This document shows positions 1-7,852 of a stretch of 22,129 nt of DNA, in pieces. The stretch is from Vulcanococcus sp. SFB_649D_100_25 (GTDB lineage: Bacteria > Cyanobacteriota > Cyanobacteriia > PCC-6307 > Cyanobiaceae), in the NCBI GenBank assembly GCA_030833825.1, contig JAURGL010000008.1, positions 1 through 22,129 on the forward strand. The letters run 5' to 3'. The first letter of the stretch is position 1, and the number at the start of each line of letters is the position of its first letter. A model generated the notes under the pieces. It was not told the origin of the DNA. It ran no database searches and was given only the letters and a program-made list of their open reading frames with translations. The position numbers and the translations under genes were made by a program.

Positions 1-48
1 GCCACCGCCGCGGTGACAGCCAGATGGGAAGACTTCATGGGCGATTCG

Positions 49-693
49 TCATGCCCTGAGCTTATGCAGCAAGTTCAGCGCCTGCCATTGCCCCTTGAGT
101 TCTTGGGGATTGATCGCTCTGAGGGGGGCTAAGCAGCCCAGTAGGGGGACGCCGCCCAGGGTTGCCAGGGTGCTGGCGTTGTTGGGATGGGGCTCGCCGT
201 TCAGCAGCACCCCGGCCACGGGAATCTGCCGCTGGTTGAGGGCCTCCAGAGAGAGGAGGGTGTGGTTCAAGGTGCCCAGGCCAGAGCGCGCCACCAGCAG
301 CACCGGTAGTCCCCATCGCCGCAGCAGATCAATCTGCAGCAGATCCATCCGCAGCGGCACCAGCAGCCCTCCCGCTGTCTCCACCACCAAGGGCCCCTCC
401 GCTGTGGGCAGGTTCAACTGCTCAGGATCGATTTCAGCTGCGCCCTCCAGTTGGCAGGCCCAGTGGGGGGAGACCGGGGCCTGGAAGCGATAAGCCTCAG
501 GCAGGATCCGCTCCTGGGGCAGCCCCAGCCACCGCTGCACGCGGTCCCGGTCTCCTTCGCCCTCCTCCAGGCCGCACTGCACCGGCTTCCAGTAGCGGGC
601 ACCCAATCCGTGCACCAGCAGGGCACTCACCACGGTTTTGCCCACATCGGTATCGGTCCCGCAGACCACCAGCCGCCTGAGGGGCTCCGTCAT
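49..693 (-). CDS. bioD: Dethiobiotin synthetase BioD
   Basis: Cytoplasmic ATP-dependent carboxylase that closes the ureido ring of 7,8-diaminopelargonate to give dethiobiotin, the step before biotin synthase. The 214-residue product is the usual family size. The N-terminal P-loop GTDTDVGKT lies at residues 12-20, and the substrate/ATP lysine is in YWKPVQCG near residue 36. A VVETAGGLLVPL segment matches the family's (E/V)xAGGxxxP block. The ATG at 693 overlaps the bioC stop (ATGA), so translation is probably coupled. It is the last complete gene of the minus-strand bio cluster. A longer open frame continues upstream but runs through bioC and is a shadow. Identification is firm from motif and context. 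Confidence 0.95.
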   Translation of the reverse strand: MTEPLRRLVVCGTDTDVGKTVVSALLVHGLGARYWKPVQCGLEEGEGDRDRVQRWLGLPQERILPEAYRFQAPVSPHWACQLEGAAEIDPEQLNLPTAEGPLVVETAGGLLVPLRMDLLQIDLLRRWGLPVLLVARSGLGTLNHTLLSLEALNQRQIPVAGVLLNGEPHPNNASTLATLGGVPLLGCLAPLRAINPQELKGQWQALNLLHKLRA

Positions 694-1460
694 CGCTTCT
701 GTCCGATCAGCAGCAGCACCTCCCACAGGATCGCCTGCTCGGGTCCCGGCCAGCTGCGCAGCAGACGCCGCAACTGCCCTGGTGAGAGCTGCGGCCCTCG
801 GCTCGCCTGTGCTCCAAGGGTTTTGATCTGCTGCAGGAAGGGCAGCCCCCCCGGGTTGCGCCGGCTGAACCGCAAGCGCTGGAGGCAGTGGAGTTCCAAT
901 GGCTCCTGGGTGGACTCGATCAACCGCTCGGCGTCGGGAAGCTCCAAGGCGGTGCAGGGCACCCCGGCCCTGGAGGCGGCGTCTTTCCAGAGGGGAAAGC
1001 TGCCGCTGGTGGGCACCGCCAGCAGCAGCCAGCCGCCGGGCTTGAGGCGATCGCACCAGTGCCCCAGTTGCAGCTCCGGTTGCTCCAGCCACTGCAGGGC
1101 AAAGCTTGAGGCCAGGCAGGCCGCGGGGATGAGCTGCGGGGGTAAGCCCCGGTTGAGATCCCACTCCAGCTGAGGCACCTCCGCTTCCTGCCGCAGCAAC
1201 GCCCCGCACTGATCGACGCGCACAAACCGATCCCCGCCAAGCCCCCGCTCCAGGGCCCGGCTCAGGAGACCACTGCCTGCCCCCAGATCGACCCGTGGGC
1301 CAGGGGGCAGGATCAGCCCACGCTGCCGGGACAGGCCCCCCAGGCGTGCGGCGATGGCCCTCTGGAGCAGGGCATGGCCGTCGTAGGCCTCCGCGCCGCG
1401 GCTGAAGCAGCCGTTGACGGCGTCGCTGAACGGTTGCAGCTGCTTCTTAAGCACAGGCAT
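690..1460 (-). CDS. bioC: Malonyl-ACP O-methyltransferase BioC
   Basis: SAM-dependent methyltransferase that methylates the free carboxyl of malonyl-ACP/CoA so that fatty-acid synthase can extend it to the pimeloyl moiety. The 256-residue product has an N-terminal FSDAVNGCFSRGAEAYDGHA stretch typical of BioC, then the SAM motif VDLGAGSG at residues 57-64 and a later LKPGGWLLLAVPTSGSF strand. The start is taken as ATG 1460, because the family N-terminus (K/R-rich, then a FxxAAxxY-like segment) begins there; the open frame continues upstream inside bioK. The gene overlaps bioK by 14 bp and bioD by 4 bp. Its partner is BioK, which removes the methyl group again. The C-terminal third is weakly conserved, as usual for BioC. 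Confidence 0.9.
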   Translation of the reverse strand: MPVLKKQLQPFSDAVNGCFSRGAEAYDGHALLQRAIAARLGGLSRQRGLILPPGPRVDLGAGSGLLSRALERGLGGDRFVRVDQCGALLRQEAEVPQLEWDLNRGLPPQLIPAACLASSFALQWLEQPELQLGHWCDRLKPGGWLLLAVPTSGSFPLWKDAASRAGVPCTALELPDAERLIESTQEPLELHCLQRLRFSRRNPGGLPFLQQIKTLGAQASRGPQLSPGQLRRLLRSWPGPEQAILWEVLLLIGQKR

Positions 1461-2151
1461 CGGCGATCCACTGCAGCACCGCCCCCGGGAGGGAGGGATC
1501 CAGAAGGGAGTGCCCCAGATCAGCTCGGCTCCAGACCGTGGCCTGGGGCAGCTCCTGGCGGAGCTGGGCCCGGCTTTCCGGGGCAACGATCTGATCCTGC
1601 CCCGCCTCGACCACCAGCACGGGAATGCCTTGGGGGAAGCCTTGCGGCAGCCCCGAGCTGGCCTCCAACCGTCCCAGGTCAATCAGGAGGCGCTGCAGGC
1701 CTTCGGCGCTGATGCCCCGCTCCAGGGGGCCCTGGGGCAGGAGCTCGGCGGCTTGCGGAGCGGCCGCCTGGGCCAGGAACTCCCGCAGTAGGTCGTTCAC
1801 CTCGCCGGCTTCCAGGCGCTGTCGCATAGAGCGCAGGGCCGTTTGCAGGGGGCGTCCGGCCCGGCCCTGGGGCAGGAAGCGAGTGAAACTGGCGAGCCAA
1901 ACCGCTGCTGTGGCCTCGCCCCAAACCTCCGCCGGGATCAGATGGGGACCGAGGGAATGGGCGATCACAATCCGATGCCGAGCCCCCTGGGGCCAGTGGG
2001 GGACCGCCGGCGGGAAGGCTCCATAGCCCCTCTCACCCCAGCTGAAGCCCCAGCCCCGTTGCTGGACCTGCTCGGCCCAGGGAGTCCAGCTGTGGTGGTC
2101 GCCCGCCCAGCCATGCATCCCGATCAGGTGGGTGGAGCCGTGGGGATTCAC
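1447..2151 (-). CDS. bioK: Pimeloyl-ACP methyl ester esterase, BioK type (alpha/beta hydrolase)
   Basis: A 234-residue alpha/beta hydrolase between bioF and bioC, the position occupied by the enzyme that hydrolyses pimeloyl-ACP methyl ester and so ends chain extension. Visible elements are the first beta strand and oxyanion segment (LIGMHGWAG, residues 9-17), a nucleophile elbow AHSLG with Ser66, an acid in AGQDQIV (Asp186) and a base in DLGHSLLD (His214). The elbow has Ala where BioH has the first Gly of GxSxG. Synechococcus and Prochlorococcus biotin operons that lack bioH carry the non-homologous replacement BioK, so I assign it to BioK on context and length; the distinction from BioH or BioG needs alignment. 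The start is GTG at 2151, overlapping the bioF stop (GTGA). Confidence 0.78.
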   Translation of the reverse strand: MNPHGSTHLIGMHGWAGDHHSWTPWAEQVQQRGWGFSWGERGYGAFPPAVPHWPQGARHRIVIAHSLGPHLIPAEVWGEATAAVWLASFTRFLPQGRAGRPLQTALRSMRQRLEAGEVNDLLREFLAQAAAPQAAELLPQGPLERGISAEGLQRLLIDLGRLEASSGLPQGFPQGIPVLVVEAGQDQIVAPESRAQLRQELPQATVWSRADLGHSLLDPSLPGAVLQWIADACA

Positions 2152-3293
2152 GGTGATCCCAGCGCGCGCAGCAACAGCTCCAGACTGCCCTGCGGCAGGT
2201 CCTGACGCAGGACGAGCCGTAGCCGCGACGTCCCGGAGGGCACCGTCGGCGGACGAATCGCCACGCTGAGCAGACCGTGCTGCTCCAGTTGCTGTTGGAG
2301 GGTCAGGGCCCGGCTCTCGCCCCCAACGACCAGGGACAGGATCGGCCCAGATCCCGTGGGTCTGGGCCAGCCGGCGTCCTCGAGAGCAGAGCGCCAGCGT
2401 TCAGCCCGGGCAAGGAGTTCCTGACGCTGCCCATCGCTCCCCTGGATCAGGTCCAGGGCCGCCAGCGCCGCCGCCGCCAGGGGTGGGGCCAGGGCTGTTG
2501 TGTAGCGGAACGGACCCGAGTGCTGCAGGAGCCATTCCCCCACGAGGGCATCGCCGGCCAGAAATGCCCCCCCACTGCCAAAGGCTTTGCCAAAGGTCCC
2601 GCTGATCAGCTGAACCCCCGCTTCTCGGTAGCCAAGGCCGCGGCCACCGAAGCCCAGGACCCCCAGGGCATGGGCTTCATCCAGCAGGAGGGTTGCGGCG
2701 TGCCTCCGGCAGATCTCAGCGAGCCTGGGAACATCTGGACTGGTGCCCTCCATCGAGAACAGGCTCTCGCTGAGCACCAGCAATCGCCTTTGCTCACTGC
2801 CTGTTCGGGCCTGCTGGAGCTTCTTCTCCAGATCGTCCAGATCGTTGTGGCGAAAGCGCCGTAACCGTGCCCCGCTGGCCTGCACCCCCACCAGCAGGGA
2901 GTGGTGGATCAGGCGATCCGCCAGTACGAGGCTGTGGCGATCGGCGAAGGCCTGGACTGCCGCGAGATTGGCTTGAAAGCCGCTGGGGAAGAGCAGCACC
3001 CGCTCACGACCCAGCCACTGCGCCAGGGCTTCCTCGAGAGCGTGGTGGATTGGACGGCTGCCGCTCACCAGGCGGGATGCCCCCGCTCCCACCCCGTCGC
3101 GTTCGATGCTCTCGCGAGCGGCCTCCTGCAGCCTTGGGTGACGGCTCAGCCCGAGGTAGTCGTTGCTGGCGAGATCGAGCAGGGCAGCAGCGTCACCGCC
3201 TGGGCTGAGGCCAGCCTTGCCAGTGGGTTGCAGGGGCCGGAGCTGCCGCCGCCGCTCCGGGGCCAGCGCCTCGAGCTCCGCCGCCAGAGGCAC
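2148..3293 (-). CDS. bioF: 8-amino-7-oxononanoate synthase BioF
   Basis: PLP enzyme of the alpha-oxoamine synthase family that condenses pimeloyl-ACP/CoA with alanine, the first committed step of biotin ring assembly. From GTG 3293 the product is 381 residues, close to E. coli BioF. Landmarks are ASNDYLGLSRHP (42-53), SGFQANLAAVQAF, LADRLIHHSLL, LLLDEAHALGVLG with Asp205 and His208, the PLP lysine in SGTFGKAFGSGG (Lys236), and the C-terminal AIRPPTVPSGTSRLR. No ATG lies in frame near the true N-terminus. GTG 3293 with AGGCGA upstream gives the right length, and TTG 3323 is the alternative. The gene heads the operon and diverges from the helicase gene, sharing about 95 bp that must hold both promoters. 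Confidence 0.93.
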   Translation of the reverse strand: MPLAAELEALAPERRRQLRPLQPTGKAGLSPGGDAAALLDLASNDYLGLSRHPRLQEAARESIERDGVGAGASRLVSGSRPIHHALEEALAQWLGRERVLLFPSGFQANLAAVQAFADRHSLVLADRLIHHSLLVGVQASGARLRRFRHNDLDDLEKKLQQARTGSEQRRLLVLSESLFSMEGTSPDVPRLAEICRRHAATLLLDEAHALGVLGFGGRGLGYREAGVQLISGTFGKAFGSGGAFLAGDALVGEWLLQHSGPFRYTTALAPPLAAAALAALDLIQGSDGQRQELLARAERWRSALEDAGWPRPTGSGPILSLVVGGESRALTLQQQLEQHGLLSVAIRPPTVPSGTSRLRLVLRQDLPQGSLELLLRALGSP

Positions 3294-3387
3294 CAGTGGA
3301 TCGCCTGGGCCCGGACTCGCCAACCCGTGCTGCGCGCAAGTGTTCTCTTCAGTTTGCCCGCTGGTCTGGAGCCCATAGGATCTTCTT

Positions 3388-6216
3388 ATGCCCAGCAGCT
3401 CCCAGGCCTCCGGCGCCCCCGAACGCGCAGCCAGCGTGCCGCCCCTGGAGCAGCTGTTCCCCTTCAGCCTCGATGACTTCCAGCTTGAGGCGATCGATGC
3501 CCTCAATCAGGGGCATTCGGTGGTGGTCAGTGCCCCCACCGGATCCGGCAAAACCCTGGTGGGTGAGTACGCGATTCACCGGGCTCTGGCCCATGGGCAG
3601 AAGGTCTTTTACACAACGCCCCTGAAGGCGCTCTCCAACCAGAAGCTCAGGGATTTCCGTGAGCAGTTCGGGGCCGAGCGCGTCGGCCTGATGACCGGGG
3701 ACCTCACGGTGAACCGGGAGGCCTCAATCGTGGTGATGACCACCGAGATCTTCCGCAACATGCTCTACGCGGAGGCGGATCAGGGGGATGACCCGCTGGC
3801 GGACGTGGAGGCGGTGGTCCTCGATGAGTGCCACTACATGAATGACTCCCAGCGGGGCACCGTCTGGGAGGAATCGATCATTCACTGCCCTCCTGCGGTC
3901 CAGTTGGTGGCCCTGTCGGCCACCGTGGCCAACGCCGGGCAGCTCACCGATTGGATCGAACGGGTGCATGGGCCGACCCGTCTGGTGATGAGCGATTTCC
4001 GGCCCGTTCCGCTGCAATTCAGTTTTTGCAGTGCGAAGGGTCTGCACCCCCTCCTCAACGAGGAAGGCACCGGGCTGCACCCCAATTGCAAGGTCTGGCG
4101 CGCCCCGAAGGGCCGCAACCGACGCGGTCCCAAAACCCCGAAGCCCCCCCAGCCCGAGGCCCCACCGCTGGGTTTTGTGGTGGCCCAGATGGCGGAACGG
4201 GACATGCTCCCGGCCATCTACTTCATCTTCAGCCGCCGGGGCTGTGACAAGGCGGTCCGGGATCTGGGCAAGGTCTGCCTGGTGAACCCCCAGGAGCAGG
4301 CCCGCATTGAGCAGCGTCTGCAGGCCTTTGTGGCCGCCACTCCGGAAGCCGTTCGCGATGGGGGCCATGACGATGCCCTGCGGCGGGGGATCGCCGCCCA
4401 CCACGCCGGGGTGCTGCCCGCCTGGAAGGAGCTGATCGAAGAGCTTTTCCAGCAGGGCCTCGTGAAGGTGGTCTTCGCGACCGAAACCCTCGCGGCGGGG
4501 ATCAACATGCCGGCCCGGAGCACGGTGATCTCGGCGCTCTCGAAGCGCACAGAGCGGGGGCACCGTCCGCTGATGGGCAGCGAATTCCTGCAGATGGCAG
4601 GCCGGGCCGGTCGCCGTGGTCTCGATTCCCAGGGCTATGTGGTCACCGTGCAGAGCCGTTTTGAGGGGGTTCGCGAAGCCGGGCAGCTGGCCACCAGCCC
4701 TGCCGATCCTCTGGTGAGCCAATTCACCCCGAGCTACGGCATGGTCCTGAACCTGCTGCAGCGCTACGAGCTCCCCAAGGCGAAGGAGCTGGTGGAGCGC
4801 AGCTTCGGGCGTTATCTGGCCACCCTGGATCTGGCGGAGGACGAGTCCCGGATCGCTGAACTGCGGGAGCAGTTAGGCCAGCTCAGCAGTGGGGTTGAGG
4901 AGGTCGACTGGGAAGACTTTGAGGACTATGAAAAGCAGCGTGGCCGCCTGCGCGAGGAACGGCGACTGCTGCGGATCCTGCAGCAACAAGCCGAGGAGAC
5001 CCTCGCCCATGAGCTGACCTTGGCGCTTCGCTTCGCCAGTGAAGGCACCTTGGTGAGCCTCAAGGCCCCGCTCCTGCGTGGTCGTGTGACGCCGGCCGTG
5101 ATCGTCGAGAAGCAGCAGGGATCAGGGCAATTCCCCCTGCTGCTGTGCCTCACCGATGAGAACGTCTGGGTGCTGGTGCCCTGCAGTGCCGTGGTGAGCC
5201 TGCATGCGGAGCTGAGCTGCCTGCAGGTGAAGGATGTGGAGGTGCCGGCCCTGCATCGTTCCGGTGAGCTGCGCCATGGTGATCAAGCCAGTGGTGGTCT
5301 GGCCCTGGCGGTGGGACACATGGCCAGGCGCCATGACATGACCACCCCCCAATACGACCTGGCGGGCGAGGTGCAGGCGCAGGCCCACCTGGTGCGGGAG
5401 CTCGAGTTGGCCCTGGAACTCCATCCCGCCCATGCCGCAGGGGATCGCAAGAAGCTGCGCAAGCAGCGCTTCCGCATTGAGGAGCTGGAGGAGGAGATCG
5501 CCGAGCGGCAGCGCATCCTTCACTTCCGGGCCAATCGCCACTGGGAGACCTTCCTGGCCCTGATTGAGATCCTGCGCTTCTTCGGCTGCCTGGAAGGCGA
5601 GGAGGGTCTGGAGCCGAGCGAGGTGGGGCGCACGGTGGCTGCCCTGCGCGGGGACAACGAGTTGTGGTTGGGCCTGGCCCTGATGAGCGGCCATCTCGAC
5701 GAGCTGGACCCCGCTGATCTGGCGTCCGTCCTGGAGGCAATTTCGACGGAAGTGAACCGCCCCGATCTTTGGAGCGGTTACCCCCCACCGCCTGCGGCGG
5801 ATGAGGCCATGCATGACCTCCGCGGTCTTCGCCGGGAGCTCCAGCGCCAGCAGGAGCAGGCCAAGGTGGTGATCCCCGTCTGGTTCGAGGGTGAATTGAT
5901 GGGTCTGGTGCACGCCTGGGCCAAGGGCGTGAGCTGGAACGACCTGATCGCCAACACCTCGTTGGATGAAGGGGATGTGGTGCGGATCATGCGCCGGACG
6001 GTGGACCTGCTGGCCCAGATCCCCTACTGCGAGGCCATCAGTGATCAGTTGCGTGCCAACGCCAGGGCCGCTTTGAAAGCAATCAACCGCTTCCCGGTGC
6101 GGGAGCCGGTGGATGTGATGGCCGGTGGGGCCGATGCCGATAATCCTGCGACCGCCCGCGGTGCCGGCAACCCGGCTGCCGCGAGTGAGGGCGCGACGGT
6201 CAATCCCGCGGCCTGA
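3388..6216 (+). CDS. Ski2/Mtr4-like DExH RNA helicase (ISE2 type)
   Basis: A 942-residue superfamily 2 helicase. Motif I APTGSGKT is at 49-56, Ia TTPLKALSNQK at 76-86, motif II DECH at 146-149, motif III SAT at 177-179, and motif VI QMAGRAGRRG lies near residue 407. A charged, coiled region (about 660-690, rich in E, R and L) follows. The C-terminal block (about 760-915) resembles the DSHCT domain of Ski2/Mtr4 helicases. Cyanobacteria and chloroplasts carry this type as ISE2-like proteins implicated in RNA processing; a role in RNA unwinding or decay is inferred. ATG 3388 has AGGA 7 nt upstream. The last 30 residues are low-complexity Ala/Asn/Gly. The gene is monocistronic and divergent from bioF. 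Confidence 0.9.
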   Translation: MPSSSQASGAPERAASVPPLEQLFPFSLDDFQLEAIDALNQGHSVVVSAPTGSGKTLVGEYAIHRALAHGQKVFYTTPLKALSNQKLRDFREQFGAERVGLMTGDLTVNREASIVVMTTEIFRNMLYAEADQGDDPLADVEAVVLDECHYMNDSQRGTVWEESIIHCPPAVQLVALSATVANAGQLTDWIERVHGPTRLVMSDFRPVPLQFSFCSAKGLHPLLNEEGTGLHPNCKVWRAPKGRNRRGPKTPKPPQPEAPPLGFVVAQMAERDMLPAIYFIFSRRGCDKAVRDLGKVCLVNPQEQARIEQRLQAFVAATPEAVRDGGHDDALRRGIAAHHAGVLPAWKELIEELFQQGLVKVVFATETLAAGINMPARSTVISALSKRTERGHRPLMGSEFLQMAGRAGRRGLDSQGYVVTVQSRFEGVREAGQLATSPADPLVSQFTPSYGMVLNLLQRYELPKAKELVERSFGRYLATLDLAEDESRIAELREQLGQLSSGVEEVDWEDFEDYEKQRGRLREERRLLRILQQQAEETLAHELTLALRFASEGTLVSLKAPLLRGRVTPAVIVEKQQGSGQFPLLLCLTDENVWVLVPCSAVVSLHAELSCLQVKDVEVPALHRSGELRHGDQASGGLALAVGHMARRHDMTTPQYDLAGEVQAQAHLVRELELALELHPAHAAGDRKKLRKQRFRIEELEEEIAERQRILHFRANRHWETFLALIEILRFFGCLEGEEGLEPSEVGRTVAALRGDNELWLGLALMSGHLDELDPADLASVLEAISTEVNRPDLWSGYPPPPAADEAMHDLRGLRRELQRQQEQAKVVIPVWFEGELMGLVHAWAKGVSWNDLIANTSLDEGDVVRIMRRTVDLLAQIPYCEAISDQLRANARAALKAINRFPVREPVDVMAGGADADNPATARGAGNPAAASEGATVNPAA

Positions 6217-6313
6217 GCACCAGCCAGACGATCAGGAGCAGTCCCGCCGTGCTCCCCACCGTGTACAGCCAGTCGGCATAGGGCGTCCAGAACAGGGCCA
6301 GCAGTGGCGGCAT
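6200..6313 (-). CDS. Possible 37-aa single-span membrane protein
   Basis: A short frame antisense to the helicase 3' end and the following spacer. The translation runs from ATG 6313 to TGA 6200. It has an aromatic N-terminal part (residues 8-17 FWTPYADWLY) and a hydrophobic stretch at about 19-33 (VGSTAGLLLIVWLVL), ending in basic RPRD, so it would be a single transmembrane helix with a short positive tail. No strong ribosome binding site is visible and I do not recognise the family. It overlaps the helicase stop by 17 bp. Tiny membrane subunits of photosynthetic complexes look like this, but chance ORFs of this size occur in GC-rich DNA. Confidence 0.4.
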   Translation of the reverse strand: MPPLLALFWTPYADWLYTVGSTAGLLLIVWLVLRPRD

Positions 6314-6365
6314 GGGTCTCACGGGGCGGGGTCTCGCAGGTTTGCGAGCGATCACAGCTTGCTTG

Positions 6366-6384
6366 GCAGGCTCGCCTGCTTTGT
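6366..6384 (+). terminator. Weak hairpin after the helicase gene
   Basis: A GCAGG/CCTGC stem with a four-base CTCG loop is followed by TTTGTT. It sits between the helicase stop and the next plus-strand start. The stem is only 5-6 bp, so termination here is tentative. Confidence 0.3.
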
Positions 6385-6422
6385 TCAGAGTCAGGTCACG
6401 GGTTGAGCGATAGGGGTTTCGA

Positions 6423-7376
6423 GTGGCCTTTCACGACCTCGAGGGACTGCAGCCGGCTGCGGTGGCAGCCCTGGCGGAGACCTGCGAGGCGGTGATCACC
6501 GCTGAAGGCCGAGAACTGGCCACCGAGCGGGAGCGTCAGCTGCAGCGGCAGCTGTTCGAGATGCTCCTGGGACATCCCTGGCCCCCGGAGGTGGCGGCAG
6601 CGGTCCCGGTCGGGCTCTCTGGTTTGATCACAGGCCGCCGCCAGCGGCAGGAGGTGATGCAGTTGCTCACCCTGTTGGCCTTCCTGGAGCCCCGGCTGGA
6701 TCAGGCCAAGGTGCAGGTGCTCGAGCGGGTTGCCACGGAGCTGCAGGTGGCGGCGGGGGCCTTGGCTGACCTTGAGGAGGTCTGCCGCGGGCATGTGCTC
6801 CGGGCCTTCGGGGATCTGTACCGCCGCACCTTTCGCGAACTGAACAACGACGGGCTGGTGCAGGGGTTTGCCCGCTTCATCCTGCCGATGCTGGGCGTGG
6901 GGATTGATCACGCCCACCTCGCGAACTATCAAGCCCTGGCCAGTGCGCCGGCGGACAGTTTCGGCTCAGCGCTGCACGCCTACTACGTGAACACGGGCTT
7001 GCCTTATCCAGGCAGCCGTAAGGGTTTGCCCTATCCCTACCTGGCCATTCACGATGTGCATCACGTGATTGGTGGCTATGCCATCGATTACGCCGGCGAG
7101 ATCCGGGTGCTGGCTTTCACCATGGGCCTTGTTCCTGATCACGCCCTGCTGATCGGCCTGCCGGCGATGCTGCAGTTTCAAATGGGTATCGCCGACCCAC
7201 TGGCGGCGAGCGTGGCGCCCAAACTGAAGGACCAATTGGATTCCCCCGTCTTTGCCAGGGAGTTGCAACGGGGGGCCGCCGCAACCGGAGCGATCCGCGA
7301 CCTCCATTGGGATTTCTGGAGCTGGATCGAGCGGCCGCTGGAAGCGGTGCGCCGTGACTTCAACCTCTTGACCTGA
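6423..7376 (+). CDS. Coq4-like protein with helical, TerB-like N-terminal half
   Basis: A 317-residue soluble protein starting at GTG 6423. The C-terminal half holds HDVHH (210-214), then 11 residues and Glu226, exactly the HDxxH-x11-E metal-binding signature of the Coq4 family. The surrounding GGYAIDYAGEIRVLAF also reads like Coq4. Residues 1-130 are helical and charged, with a TerB-like look (AFLEPRLDQAKVQVLERVA), but I would not insist on that. Coq4 acts in ubiquinone head-group maturation in eukaryotes and some bacteria. Cyanobacteria make plastoquinone instead, so a role in plastoquinone synthesis is a hypothesis only. The gene is 10 bp upstream of rlmH, probably co-transcribed. The upstream 206-bp spacer must carry the promoter; no clear -10 or -35 was recognised. 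Confidence 0.72.
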   Translation: MAFHDLEGLQPAAVAALAETCEAVITAEGRELATERERQLQRQLFEMLLGHPWPPEVAAAVPVGLSGLITGRRQRQEVMQLLTLLAFLEPRLDQAKVQVLERVATELQVAAGALADLEEVCRGHVLRAFGDLYRRTFRELNNDGLVQGFARFILPMLGVGIDHAHLANYQALASAPADSFGSALHAYYVNTGLPYPGSRKGLPYPYLAIHDVHHVIGGYAIDYAGEIRVLAFTMGLVPDHALLIGLPAMLQFQMGIADPLAASVAPKLKDQLDSPVFARELQRGAAATGAIRDLHWDFWSWIERPLEAVRRDFNLLT

Positions 7377-7386
7377 GAGCCCCGCC

Positions 7387-7821
7387 GTGATCAATCCCTC
7401 CCGCATTCGCATCCTGGCGGTGGGCAAGGTGCGTAAGGGTTGGGTGCTGGAGGGCATCAGCACCTACCTGAAACGACTCCCTGGCCTGCAGGTGCTGGAG
7501 CTGCGGGATGCCGGTAAGGCCCGCGAAGCGGAGGCGATCCTGGCGGCCTTGCGCCCTGAGGAACAGTTGGTGGTCATGGCTGAAGAGGGCCAGACCTTCA
7601 CCTCACCGGCCTTCGCCCAGCGCCTGGATGGCTCCGGTTCGGAGCGGTTGGCCTTCGTGATCGGTGGTGCTGAGGGGATCGACCCTGCACTGAAGGCTCG
7701 CGCCGCCTGGAAGCTCAGCCTCTCGCCGATGACCTTCCCCCATGAGCTGGCGCGGCTCCTGCTACTGGAGCAGCTCTACCGGGCCCTCACGATTCAGCAG
7801 GGCGGGCCGTATCACAAGTGA
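7387..7821 (+). CDS. rlmH: 23S rRNA pseudouridine-1915 N3-methyltransferase RlmH
   Basis: A small SPOUT-class enzyme that methylates pseudouridine 1915 in helix 69 of 23S rRNA, a late step in ribosome maturation. The 144-residue product fits the family (about 155 in E. coli). It has the N-terminal IRILAVGKVRKGW, the SAM-binding knot segment AFVIGGAEGID, and the diagnostic C-terminus LLLLEQLYRALTIQQGGPYHK split across the knot (LEQLYRA and PYHK are hallmark residues). The start is GTG 7387, just behind the stop of the Coq4-like gene, with AGAG as a weak ribosome binding site overlapping that stop. It converges on purB with only 31 bp between. Confidence 0.95.
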   Translation: MINPSRIRILAVGKVRKGWVLEGISTYLKRLPGLQVLELRDAGKAREAEAILAALRPEEQLVVMAEEGQTFTSPAFAQRLDGSGSERLAFVIGGAEGIDPALKARAAWKLSLSPMTFPHELARLLLLEQLYRALTIQQGGPYHK

Positions 7822-7852
7822 GGCGTGCGTCTGCCAGCTGGCTTGCCGGGGC

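Noticed and set aside
1..132. Plus-strand frame open from the left edge to 132, ending RLPLPLEFLGIDRSEGG
   Set aside because: It runs opposite to the well-supported bioD gene and shows no family resemblance.
3294..3506. N-terminal extension of bioF to the ATG at 3506
   Set aside because: It would run through the helicase start region and adds 71 residues unlike any BioF; GTG 3293 gives the normal length.
7833..7842. GCCAGCTGGC palindrome between rlmH and purB as a terminator
   Set aside because: No T tract follows on either strand and the stem has no loop.
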